Source of the DNA: Bryobacterales bacterium
GTDB taxonomy: Bacteria > Acidobacteriota > Terriglobia > Bryobacterales > Bryobacteraceae
DNA length: 54,303 bases
Assembly: GCA_020854055.1 (NCBI GenBank)
Contig: JADZGD010000046.1
Span: 1 to 54,303, forward strand
Direction of reading: 5' to 3'
Made by a program: the position numbers and the translations under genes. Under the pieces are notes generated by a model that was given only the letters and a program-made list of their open reading frames with translations, did no database searches and was not told the DNA's origin. Below are positions 44,696-52,181 of the stretch, piece after piece. How positions within the stretch are numbered: position 1 is the stretch's first letter; each line of letters opens with the position of its first letter.

Positions 44696-46387
44696 CTATC
44701 TCCCGTGAGTCGTCTCGGGCACGTCTGGTTTCGGGGCGGTAGCGGCTTCAATTGGTATCTCCACCACGAACTCCGCTCCCCGGCCGGGATCCGAATCGAC
44801 TCGTATCGTTCCTTCGTGCTGGTCGACGATGTTCTTGGCGATCGCCAGGCCCAGTCCCGTGCGGTGCTGGCTTTCCTTGGTGGTGAAAAACGGCTCGAAG
44901 ATCTGCGCCATCGCATCGGGACCGATGCCCGGACCGGTATCGCGGATCGAGATGCGGATCAGGTTCCGCTCCCGCTCGCCGCGGGTAGTGGCGAAAATCT
45001 TCCCCCCGTTGGGCATCACTTCGATGGCATTTACCACCAGCACGAGCAGTACCTGCTGGATCTGGCTCGCGTCGCAGTAGGCCGCCGGCAGCGCCGGATC
45101 CAGGCTTGCTTCCATCTCGATGTTCTGCAGTTCGAGTTGGTGCTTCACCAGGCTCAACGCCCTCTGCACCAGCGTGTTCACATTGTTCGGCGCGCGCGAC
45201 GGCGGTGCCTGCCGGGCAAACGTCAGCAGGTTCTTCATAATGTCCCCGCAGCGCCGGCTTTCCCGCTCGATCACCCGCAGGTTATCCCGCATATCGCTCT
45301 TCGCTTTCTCGTCAATCGAAAGCGAGTCCAGGTTCTTCAACGTCAGCCGGGCGTAGGTCAGCATGCCGAACAGCGGGTTGTTCACCTCATGCGCCACCGT
45401 CGCCGCCAGTTTGCCGAGCGAAGCCATTTTCTCGGTGTTCACCAGCACCTTCTGTGCCCGGCTCAACTCCGCGGTCTTCCGCGCCACCCGCTCTTCGAGC
45501 GTCCGCGCCCACTGCGTCAACTCCTCGTGCGCCGCCGATACCTGCGCCGTCATCCGGTTGAACGCGCCTGCCAGTTCGCCCAGTTCGTCGCTCGATCCCA
45601 CCGGCAGCCGGTACTTCAAATCGCCTCGCCCTACCCGCCGGATGCCCGCCATCAGCGCGCGAATCGGATAGTGCACCACCACCCAGATGAATCCCAGGCT
45701 GAGGACGGAAACCAGCAGCACTCCGAGCGCCGTGAACTGAACCAGGTGGGCGCGCTGCGAAGCAATCTGGGCATCGACGTTATCAAGCGACAGGTGGGTG
45801 TCGATTACCCCCAACACCCGGCGCTCGGCCGGATGGCAGCCCGTGTTCGAACAGTCGGTCTGGTTCTCGATCGGCCGGATCACCGCCAGGGTCCGCCCGC
45901 CTCCCGGCTCCTCGAAGATGCGCGCCCGGTCAGGGCGCGCCAGCCGGTGGATGGGCTGTTCCCTGGCGTGGCATGCATAGCACTGCTCAGCCTTCTTGTC
46001 CACCAGGGTGCCCACTTCTCCGCTCTCTGTCGAAAAGCGGATACGCCCCTCCTCGTTGAAGATGCGCACCCGCCGGATGCCGGTCTCCTGCCCGATGTCC
46101 CGCACCAGGTGGTAAAGCGCCTCCCGGTCGTTGCGCAGCATGGCGTGGCGGGTGCTGCGCAGGATCAGGTCGCTCAGCCGGTCGGCGTCCTGGACTACGA
46201 TCTGTTTGGACTGAGACCGCTGCATCCCTAAATTGAGATAGCCGAATATCGCGAAGAAGCCTCCGGTGCCCACCACCAGACACACCGCCAGCTTCACCGC
46301 CAGTCCGGCGCGCAGCCGCGGACGAAATCTGAGGGGCGGCCCGGCCGGGCGCCCTCCGGTGTTGAGTTCAGGCGCTGTCGCGCCCAT
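44696..46387 (-). CDS. Membrane sensor histidine kinase with periplasmic c-type heme motifs
   Basis: 563 residues; GAGGGTGA precedes the ATG. TM1 about 28-52 and TM2 about 215-240 enclose a periplasmic sensor of about 160 residues. This loop contains CYACH (136-140), a canonical c-heme attachment site, and a spaced CSNTGCH (C179, C184, H185). HAMP follows at 238-290, then coiled-coil, then HisKA with phospho-acceptor H333 in VAHEVNNPLFG, and a HATPase with N, G1 (DTGPGIG), F and G2 (TGLGLA) boxes. Heme-loop kinases of this kind are thought to sense redox state or gas ligands. It is encoded between the NrfD-like subunit and its NtrC-type partner. Confidence 0.93.
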   Translation of the reverse strand: MGATAPELNTGGRPAGPPLRFRPRLRAGLAVKLAVCLVVGTGGFFAIFGYLNLGMQRSQSKQIVVQDADRLSDLILRSTRHAMLRNDREALYHLVRDIGQETGIRRVRIFNEEGRIRFSTESGEVGTLVDKKAEQCYACHAREQPIHRLARPDRARIFEEPGGGRTLAVIRPIENQTDCSNTGCHPAERRVLGVIDTHLSLDNVDAQIASQRAHLVQFTALGVLLVSVLSLGFIWVVVHYPIRALMAGIRRVGRGDLKYRLPVGSSDELGELAGAFNRMTAQVSAAHEELTQWARTLEERVARKTAELSRAQKVLVNTEKMASLGKLAATVAHEVNNPLFGMLTYARLTLKNLDSLSIDEKAKSDMRDNLRVIERESRRCGDIMKNLLTFARQAPPSRAPNNVNTLVQRALSLVKHQLELQNIEMEASLDPALPAAYCDASQIQQVLLVLVVNAIEVMPNGGKIFATTRGERERNLIRISIRDTGPGIGPDAMAQIFEPFFTTKESQHRTGLGLAIAKNIVDQHEGTIRVDSDPGRGAEFVVEIPIEAATAPKPDVPETTHGR

Positions 46388-46410
46388 CGGTCACCCTCGT
46401 TTCCCGCCCG

Positions 46411-47577
46411 TCACTTCCGGCCGGCCATCACCGGCACGGAGGCGAATTGAGGGGCGTGAGTGTGGTTCTCTTCTTCGCTAGTGAAGATCGGCAGGTGCTT
46501 GACCGCCGTCCGGAAGATAAAGAAGCCCAGCGCGATGATGCTCAGCGTCACCATAATCTCGGTCCACTTCGGTATGTACCGTGCGCCGGAGCCGGCCTCC
46601 ATGCCGGTCAGGCTCACGTTCAGCCGGTTGGTAATAAAGCCGAAAACCACCATCACCGCACAGGCATACAGCGCCGCGGGGCTGCGCCGGACGTGCTCGC
46701 GGAACAGCAGCATCGCCGGCAGCAGCAACAGCGCGATCTCCAGGGCAAAAAGATACGTTTCCGTCCGTGGCACGCGCAACAGGCGCAGAGCGTCCCGTTG
46801 CAGCAGGTCGAGGAACCGCATCACCAGGTAGAAGGAGAGCAGTACCGCCAGCACCCGGGCCATGCCCTGCAGCAGGGGCAGTTCCAGTTGCCGCCCGAAC
46901 GCCCGGCTGCTATGCCACGATTCGAAAATCGTCATCGCCAGGCCCACCGTAACTGCCGAAACGAAGAACAATACCGGCAGCAGCGGCGAATACCACAAAG
47001 GATAAAGCTTCTCGGGCATGATCACATACAGCGTCCCGAGCGAGGACTGGTGCAGCGTTGAGAGCAGGATCCCGACGATAATCAGCGGGATCTCCACTTT
47101 GTGCAGCCACTTCAGCGGCAGGCGCCAGCCGAAGCGTTCGCACACTACCGGAGCGAATTCGAGCGAGAGCACGGTGGTGTACAGGGTCACACACCAGCCC
47201 ACCTCGAACATCACCGAGTGCGGGTTCCACATGATCAGTGGATGCCAGATGTTGTACGGCTTACCGAGGTCGAACATCAGCGCCACAATCACCAGCAGGT
47301 AACCGAGAAACGCCGTCAGGATCGCCGGCCGCACAATCGGTTTGTACTTTTTCAGATTGAAAATGTGCACCGTGGCCGCCAGCGTGAATCCGCCGGCCGC
47401 CAAACCCACCCCGCAGAGGATGTCGAAGCCGATCCAGATGCCCCATGGAAATTTGTCTGTCAGGTTCGTTGCTCCGCCCAACCCGTACAGTACACGCACT
47501 ACCGTGGCATAAGCTCCGCCCGTCATGATCAGGGCGAAGACCCATTGCCAGAACGTCTTGGGAACAAACCGTTTCAT
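46411..47577 (-). CDS. NrfD/PsrC-superfamily membrane subunit, HybB-like
   Basis: 388 residues from ATG 47577, which overlaps the stop of the iron-sulfur gene (ATGA); a longer upstream reading has poor composition. About ten hydrophobic segments. KFPWGIWIGFDILCGVGLAAGGFTLAATVHIF, FDLGKPYNIWHPLIMWNPHSVMFEVGWCVTLYTTVLSLEF, and LSTLHQSSLGTLYVIMPEKLYPLWYSPLLPVLFFVSAVTVGLAM are the HybB/NrfD quinone-interacting helices. Such subunits pass electrons between a periplasmic or cytoplasmic iron-sulfur protein and menaquinone. No catalytic subunit is nearby, so the electron donor or acceptor is unknown. The C-terminal tail is short and soluble. Confidence 0.93.
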   Translation of the reverse strand: MKRFVPKTFWQWVFALIMTGGAYATVVRVLYGLGGATNLTDKFPWGIWIGFDILCGVGLAAGGFTLAATVHIFNLKKYKPIVRPAILTAFLGYLLVIVALMFDLGKPYNIWHPLIMWNPHSVMFEVGWCVTLYTTVLSLEFAPVVCERFGWRLPLKWLHKVEIPLIIVGILLSTLHQSSLGTLYVIMPEKLYPLWYSPLLPVLFFVSAVTVGLAMTIFESWHSSRAFGRQLELPLLQGMARVLAVLLSFYLVMRFLDLLQRDALRLLRVPRTETYLFALEIALLLLPAMLLFREHVRRSPAALYACAVMVVFGFITNRLNVSLTGMEAGSGARYIPKWTEIMVTLSIIALGFFIFRTAVKHLPIFTSEEENHTHAPQFASVPVMAGRK

Positions 47578-48359
47578 TTCGAGGAGCCCTCCCCGGATGG
47601 TTTTGTCTGAGGAACCGATCTCGCTGCTTCGGCCAACGCCACTTCCTCGCGGCGGTGCGTAATCCACCATACGCCGCCGAGCAGAACCGAGCCGAGCACC
47701 ACCACGTCGGGCAGGTGGGACAGCACATCCCAGGTCAACTGGGGCAGGGGCGCGCGCGGCAGGTCGGTCCGCAAGCCCAACTGCTCAAATGGCACCGCTG
47801 ACAACATCAGCACCGACGTCCCGCCTACTTCGTTCATGCCGTAGATGGCCGGATGGTATTCGCCTGGCTTTTCGGCCAGCCGCTTCCTGGCCTCGGCGAT
47901 CATCGCATCGCGCTCGCCGCAAATGGTAGCTCCGGTCGGGCAGGCTTCGGTGCAGGCCGTCGGTAGTCCTTTGCTCTGCCGTTCAAAGCACATGTCGCAC
48001 TTGCGCATCCGGGGAACCATGGCGTCCCATTCGTAGGTAGGCACCTGGAACGGGCACGCCACCATGCAGTAACGGCATCCCATGCACTTGTCCGCGTCGT
48101 AGATAACCGGCCCGAGCGCGGTCTTCTCCAATGCGCCCACCGGGCACACCGAAACGCAGGTCGGCGCCTCGCAGTGCATGCACAACCGCCGCGAGAACTT
48201 GTCTCCGTGCGTCTGGACGGCCGTCAGTTTGCGCGCGGAAATCTGCTCCTGCTCGGCAATCTTGTCGTCGTAGGGGTTGCCCCACTTCTTGGCGCAGGCT
48301 TCTTCACACGCCCGGCAGCCTACGCATAGCGTACTGTCGTAGAGGATGGCTTTAGCCAC
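47574..48359 (-). CDS. Membrane-anchored ferredoxin-type iron-sulfur protein, HybA/DmsB-like, four [4Fe-4S] sites
   Basis: 261 residues with sixteen cysteines in four clusters: C12-C15-C18-C22, C60-C63-C68-C72, C92-C95-C98-C102 and C121-C124-C136-C140. The pattern (CVGCRACEEAC, CMHCEAPTCVSVC, CMGCRYCMVAC, CDMCFERQ...CTEACP) is that of DmsB/NrfC/HybA electron-transfer subunits. HybA usually has a Tat signal; here the N-terminus is MAKAILYDSTLCVGC with none. The C-terminus has a hydrophobic anchor about 222-245 (VVVLGSVLLGGVWWI). AGGAG precedes the ATG and a sigma54 promoter lies about 55 bases upstream. It pairs with the NrfD-like subunit. No molybdopterin or hydrogenase subunit is adjacent. 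Confidence 0.94.
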   Translation of the reverse strand: MAKAILYDSTLCVGCRACEEACAKKWGNPYDDKIAEQEQISARKLTAVQTHGDKFSRRLCMHCEAPTCVSVCPVGALEKTALGPVIYDADKCMGCRYCMVACPFQVPTYEWDAMVPRMRKCDMCFERQSKGLPTACTEACPTGATICGERDAMIAEARKRLAEKPGEYHPAIYGMNEVGGTSVLMLSAVPFEQLGLRTDLPRAPLPQLTWDVLSHLPDVVVLGSVLLGGVWWITHRREEVALAEAARSVPQTKPSGEGSSK

Positions 48360-48412
48360 AATCGTCTCCTCTCCGCTCCCGGCACTCGAGCGGGTTATGA
48401 ATTTCCTTCAAC

Positions 48413-48428
48413 TGCAATCGAGAGACCA
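48413..48428 (-). promoter_or_regulatory. Sigma54 (-24/-12) promoter of the iron-sulfur/NrfD/two-component operon
   Basis: On the minus strand TGGTCTCTCGATTGCA: -24 TGG at 48428-48426 and -12 TTGCA at 48417-48413, with GG and GC exactly 12 bases apart, compared with consensus TGGCAC-N5-TTGCA. Predicted start near 48402, leader about 43 bases to ATG 48359. The operon it would drive includes its own sigma54 activator. Confidence 0.75.
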
Positions 48429-48440
48429 ACCAAATGAAAA

Positions 48441-48465
48441 ATGGCCGGCCCCAGGGGCCGGCCAT
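48441..48465 (-). terminator. Perfect 12-base inverted repeat, probable intrinsic terminator after the GcvH-like gene
   Basis: ATGGCCGGCCCC (48441-48452) and GGGGCCGGCCAT (48454-48465) pair perfectly around a single A. On the minus strand the stem is followed by TTTTCATTTG, a moderately T-rich tail. It would end transcripts from the GcvH-like gene (stop at 48619) just before the sigma54 promoter of the next operon. Confidence 0.65.
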
Positions 48466-48618
48466 CGTTGGAACGCCGGAATTGCCTCTAGCTGTAACAA
48501 ATTTCGACAGTTGGGTGGGCCGGGAGCTGCCGGGCGCGGGACGCCGGCTGCTATTTTTCCCCCGGCCATCTGTCGAGAATCTCATCGGAAAGTCTGAAAT
48601 TTGCCCCACTTTTGCGGC

Positions 48619-49296
48619 TTAGTGCTCACCGGTGAGGAAAAACTCAGCCGTGATCGCTTTCCAATCCACGTCCGGAATCCCAGCGCAGAGGTCCCCGGCT
48701 GGGCGTCCGCCATCGGCCGCCACCGCTCCGGCAAATTGCGGTTGCCGCGCGTAGAGCCGCTCCATGGCCTCCCGCATCCACCCGGTTACCAACTTCGACG
48801 GCACCAGGTTGCGCGCCGTGCTCTCCTCGTCCGGCACGAATACCGTCATCAGCCAGCCTTTGCCGTAGGGATCATCGCGTACCAGCGACGGATTAGCCAG
48901 CGCCTCGCTGTTCACTTCCACGATCTCTCCCTCGATCGGCGACACCATCTCCGTCTTCTCGCCGCTGCGATAGAAAGACCAGGCCTTCTGCCCCTGCCGG
49001 ATCCAGTGCCCCGGCTTGGGCAGCTCGATCTTCTCCAATTTGCCCGCCAGTGCCGCTGCAAACTCATCGGCGCCAACCCGCATTACGTTCTTCCGCTCCC
49101 GAAGCAACCAGGCATGCCCCGGGTGGTATCGAACGTGATCCGGAACCTGAAATCCTTCCACATAGTTCGCGCCCGCCGCCTCGGCTGCATCCTCGCGGGC
49201 CGCCGAAATAACAGGCACCGCCGCCTTGCGCCGGCTGAGAATCGTATCGATAACGATGAATACCAGGAATGTTGCCAGAACTAAGATAACCGCCAT
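48619..49296 (-). CDS. Membrane-anchored GcvH-like (lipoyl-domain fold) protein
   Basis: 225 residues. An N-terminal membrane segment (1-19, VILVLATFLVFIVIDTIL) is followed by a linker and a glycine-cleavage-H-like domain, residues 52-160: RYHPGHAWLLRERKNVMRVGADEFAAALAGKLEKIELPKPGHWIRQGQKAWSF, then SPIEGEIVEVNSEALANPSLVRDDPYGKGWLM. Canonical GcvH has its lipoyl lysine eight residues before the P of SPxxG; here that position is Gly112 and the nearest lysine is K114, so lipoylation is doubtful. The fold may serve a redox or scaffold role. There is no glycine cleavage gene nearby. A sigma54 promoter about 60 bases upstream links it to the iron-sulfur/NrfD operon. Confidence 0.85.
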   Translation of the reverse strand: MAVILVLATFLVFIVIDTILSRRKAAVPVISAAREDAAEAAGANYVEGFQVPDHVRYHPGHAWLLRERKNVMRVGADEFAAALAGKLEKIELPKPGHWIRQGQKAWSFYRSGEKTEMVSPIEGEIVEVNSEALANPSLVRDDPYGKGWLMTVFVPDEESTARNLVPSKLVTGWMREAMERLYARQPQFAGAVAADGGRPAGDLCAGIPDVDWKAITAEFFLTGEH

Positions 49297-49360
49297 GTCC
49301 TTATCCGCCTTTCTGTATTCGGCTTCCGCGTTCCCCGCTCAGCCGGTCGCTTTCCTAAAG

Positions 49361-49376
49361 GGCAACTGACGGGCCA
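49361..49376 (-). promoter_or_regulatory. Sigma54 (-24/-12) promoter of the GcvH-like gene
   Basis: On the minus strand TGGCCCGTCAGTTGCC: -24 TGGC at 49376-49373 and -12 TTGC at 49365-49362, with GG and GC exactly 12 bases apart. Predicted start near 49350, leader about 54 bases to ATG 49296. A 17-base dyad lies upstream at 49431-49447 in a typical activator position. Confidence 0.75.
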
Positions 49377-49430
49377 TTTGAGACTGGCAATTTCGCACTG
49401 ATAACTTACATGGAATGAGTAGCTTGGCAA

Positions 49431-49447
49431 CACGATGAAAAATCGTG
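49431..49447. promoter_or_regulatory. Dyad CACGAT-N5-ATCGTG, candidate enhancer (UAS) for the NtrC-type regulator
   Basis: A perfect 6-base inverted repeat with a 5-base GAAAA centre, about 80-97 bases upstream of the predicted sigma54 start. Bacterial enhancer-binding proteins with Fis-type DNA-binding ends bind dyads of this size at such distances. Further upstream, TTTTCGACTG (49469-49478) resembles TTTCGACAG (48502-48510) before the second sigma54 promoter, another candidate site. Confidence 0.35.
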
Positions 49448-49589
49448 CGGGTTCAGAGCCTGTTGAAATTTTCGACTGCCATCCCGACGGTCGGCTGATC
49501 TTGTCTCTTAATTTATTTAGAATGAATAACTTGGGAGTATTGTTGAAAATTACTACGGAGTGTTGTGAAATCCAACGGCGATCCGGCGG

Positions 49590-50795
49590 CTACTCGATAA
49601 GCAGCACCGCCATCGCCCCGTCAGTGTCCAAATTATCACCGGTTGCGTTTTGCGAGTGCTTGGGAACTTCCGGACGGTCCACCAGCGACAACCCCTTGAC
49701 CATGCCTGTCAGCAACAGATCGCTCACGATCTTCGCCCGCTCGGCATCGATATTGGTGTCAATCTTGTGAATGAAGGTCCGGTTTTGGGGTGAAAACTCG
49801 ATTCCGATGTCGTGCGTTGCCGAGCATACCCACACGGTCTGTCCATCAAACGTCTCCGGGCGCTTCCAGATGCGCAGATGATGCCGCATGGCAAACGTGT
49901 TGTTCTGCTTTTGAAACACCATCATCTGCTTTTGTCCGTCCAGCAGCAGAATCGACATCGGCGCTTCCTTATACCCGCGTGACTCGGCGATCGCCCGGAA
50001 TGTCTCCATCGCCGTGTCATGAGTGAGTTCGGCGGCAGTCGACCACCCCGCCGCGTGAAACGCCGCGTCCAGCCGCTGCTCGGTCGCCAGAAACATCAGG
50101 CTGGTTATATCCGACGGCTTGGGCGGCTTCTCGGCGTAGGTGCGGTAGGGTTGCGCCTGCACCATCTGCACTAATGCATCCTCATTCGGGATCGCCGGTA
50201 TCACTGGCGCGGGCGGCGGCGTGGCCACCGGCAGTTCGCTCTTCAACTCCATCGACATCTCGACGCCGGGAACGTACACGATCTCGGCGTCGGATTGCTT
50301 CACAAACGCGCCCTTGGTCGTCCCCAGCAGGTCGGCCAGTCCCTTATATCGCTCGGCCACCCGGGCGATCCCCTGGTCCATGCGGGATGAGATGGTGTCG
50401 CTGCCGATGATCCCGACGATAGTCCCCTTGTCGTTCACCGTCTCCCGGGCGTTATCGACCTTTTTCAAAACCATCGACACCTTGGAAGACTTGCCGCCCG
50501 CCGCCGGGGTCAATTTGGTCAGGTTGAACCCAAGTTCCGCCTGCCCGGACTCGCCGGCCTTCTTTACATCGGTTATCTCTCCCGAAAGCGTGCTCCCGGC
50601 GGCGATCAGCAACTCCCCGTTCACCATGACCGGCCGGATGATCAGCGCCTCCACCGGATCCTTCACCTTGGAGGCGTTGCTGGCCATCTTCGTTTTCAGG
50701 CGAATCTCGACAGTCGTCCCCGCCGGCACCACCGCTCCGGCGGCGGAAAGCGCCACGAAAATTGACAAAACGAACCCGGCGACCGACAGCCTCAT
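49590..50795 (-). CDS. Secreted protein with a LssY-C-like C-terminal domain
   Basis: 401 residues with a signal peptide (MRLSVAGFVLSIFVALSAAGAV). Residues 25-110 form a beta-rich domain with VPAGTTVEIRLKTKMASNASKVKDPVEALIIRPVMVNGELLIAAGSTLSGEI, similar to envelope stress/TrbI-like beta-barrels. After a Pro/Ala linker (PPPAPVIPAIP), residues 225-390 match the LssY C-terminal pattern: DITSLMFLATEQRLDAAFHAAGWSTAAELT, MSILLLDGQKQMMVFQKQNN, MRHHLRIWKRPE, VWVCSATHD, FIHKIDTNIDAERAKIVSDLL. LssY_C occurs in envelope proteins of unclear function, sometimes beside phosphatases of lipid metabolism. It follows the ceramidase-like gene by nine bases and probably shares its transcript. Confidence 0.78.
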   Translation of the reverse strand: MRLSVAGFVLSIFVALSAAGAVVPAGTTVEIRLKTKMASNASKVKDPVEALIIRPVMVNGELLIAAGSTLSGEITDVKKAGESGQAELGFNLTKLTPAAGGKSSKVSMVLKKVDNARETVNDKGTIVGIIGSDTISSRMDQGIARVAERYKGLADLLGTTKGAFVKQSDAEIVYVPGVEMSMELKSELPVATPPPAPVIPAIPNEDALVQMVQAQPYRTYAEKPPKPSDITSLMFLATEQRLDAAFHAAGWSTAAELTHDTAMETFRAIAESRGYKEAPMSILLLDGQKQMMVFQKQNNTFAMRHHLRIWKRPETFDGQTVWVCSATHDIGIEFSPQNRTFIHKIDTNIDAERAKIVSDLLLTGMVKGLSLVDRPEVPKHSQNATGDNLDTDGAMAVLLIE

Positions 50796-50804
50796 TGTTG
50801 TCTA

Positions 50805-52139
50805 TTACTTAACGTCCTTCATCACCTTGTGGATGGCGCTGAAGATCGTCTCTTCGACGGTTTCGTCAAACGGTCCCGGCTGGCCATAGTACAACATCGC
50901 GCCGCCGCCTTCGTAGCCGCCTTCTTTCAAAACCCGCAGCGAGGGAATATAGCACGGCACCACGTTGGAGTAGCCAGCAACGATCAGATCGGTCTTGGGA
51001 TACTCCCGTTTGGCGCGCAGTGAGTAGTCCACCACCACCTCGCCGCCGAGCGCCAGCAGCACCGGCCCGTTGCCGAAGCGGATAGCTTGCACCGGATACG
51101 GCAGCCGGCGCACCAGTTTGTCATCCCAGTTAGCCAGCATCGCCTTGGCCCGTTTTCGCGCCGTGGAGTCGTTGCTGGCGAGTTCCTTCTCATAATCCTG
51201 GCGGCTGCGATGCGCAAACGTGAGTTCGGTCTGCCGGAATACCGCCTTCAGCTTCGGAGCCACTTTCTTCCTGCGGGTACTGTCGGCCAAAACGGCGTTC
51301 ACCTGTCCGCCCAGTTCATGACCGTACTTGCGCGCCAGTTCCACCGTACCGCGCGGCAGCGGATTCTGGTCGGCGCCGCACAGTTGCATGAACATGGCAA
51401 TCGCGCCGGGATGGGCGTCTTCCACCTCCTTCTGCGCAAAGCCCGCATAATCGCCGCTAATTTCATAGATTTGCCCGGTTAGGGTGGTGTTGTGGCAGGC
51501 GTAACCGAACAGCACGGCCATCGGCTTTCCATCCGCGCCCTTCACCTCGAACACCGGCACCGTGTGGTCGGTAGGCCCCTTCGGATTGGCACCGTTGGTG
51601 AAGCCGCTGGCCGCCGGCTGCCGCCGATTCATGGCGAACCCGGCCTCGGTCTGCCCAAACTCGATCGTGACCGGCCGCATCTGGCCCAGCGCCGACCCGA
51701 TCACCCAAACGATCTTCTCCTCCAGGCCGGCCGTGTACTCATGGATTCTGGCCTCCTGAACGGGAGTCAGATTGTACATGATCAGCAGGTTGCGGCCCAC
51801 CACAGGCCCGGTGTGCGTGTGAGAAGCGTTCAACATCAGGCTCGCGCGCGGCAAATCGTAAGCCTTCATCGCCCGTACGGTGACCACATCGGCGAACTCC
51901 TGGGAGAAGCCCACCAGGTCCATCGTCACGATCACCACCTTTGAGCGGCCGTCACTGAGCGCCAGCGCCTTGGCTGAGATCGGTAACAGCACCCCGTCGG
52001 ATTCGTGCGTCCGCGAGGCATAGCCCGACAGCCAGATCGGCTTGGTTGGGGTAATGTCCACCCTGCCCACCCCCGCCTCAAAGCCCTTGGCTAGAAGCAA
52101 AGCAGGCAACAAACCGGCCACCACCAGCAGAAGTCTCAT
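50805..52139 (-). CDS. Secreted neutral/alkaline ceramidase-like protein (second copy)
   Basis: 444 residues with a signal peptide (MRLLLVVAGLLPALLLAKG). Neutral ceramidase pattern: FEAGVGRVDITPTKPIWLSGYASRTHESDGV at the mature N-terminus, MLNASHTHTGPVVG (zinc-ligand histidines, closer to canonical than in the paralogue at 1619-3004), YACHNTTLTG and MQLCGADQNPLPRG. True neutral ceramidases hydrolyse ceramide to sphingosine and fatty acid; related short proteins in Acidobacteriota are common but untested. TAAAAT ends seven bases before the ATG, with no Shine-Dalgarno, suggesting a leaderless transcript shared with the LssY-C-like gene. Confidence 0.8.
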   Translation of the reverse strand: MRLLLVVAGLLPALLLAKGFEAGVGRVDITPTKPIWLSGYASRTHESDGVLLPISAKALALSDGRSKVVIVTMDLVGFSQEFADVVTVRAMKAYDLPRASLMLNASHTHTGPVVGRNLLIMYNLTPVQEARIHEYTAGLEEKIVWVIGSALGQMRPVTIEFGQTEAGFAMNRRQPAASGFTNGANPKGPTDHTVPVFEVKGADGKPMAVLFGYACHNTTLTGQIYEISGDYAGFAQKEVEDAHPGAIAMFMQLCGADQNPLPRGTVELARKYGHELGGQVNAVLADSTRRKKVAPKLKAVFRQTELTFAHRSRQDYEKELASNDSTARKRAKAMLANWDDKLVRRLPYPVQAIRFGNGPVLLALGGEVVVDYSLRAKREYPKTDLIVAGYSNVVPCYIPSLRVLKEGGYEGGGAMLYYGQPGPFDETVEETIFSAIHKVMKDVK

Positions 52140-52181
52140 TGGTAGAATTTTAGCGCAGTGCTGATCGAGGCCAGCCCGCTT

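Noticed and set aside
44689..44916. Upstream extension of the NtrC-type regulator
   Set aside because: Arg/Ser/Trp-rich and lies within the kinase 3' end in another frame; the receiver domain starts right after ATG 44688.
49384..49396. Plus-strand TGGCAATTTCGCA as a sigma54 promoter
   Set aside because: GG-to-GC distance is 9, not 12.
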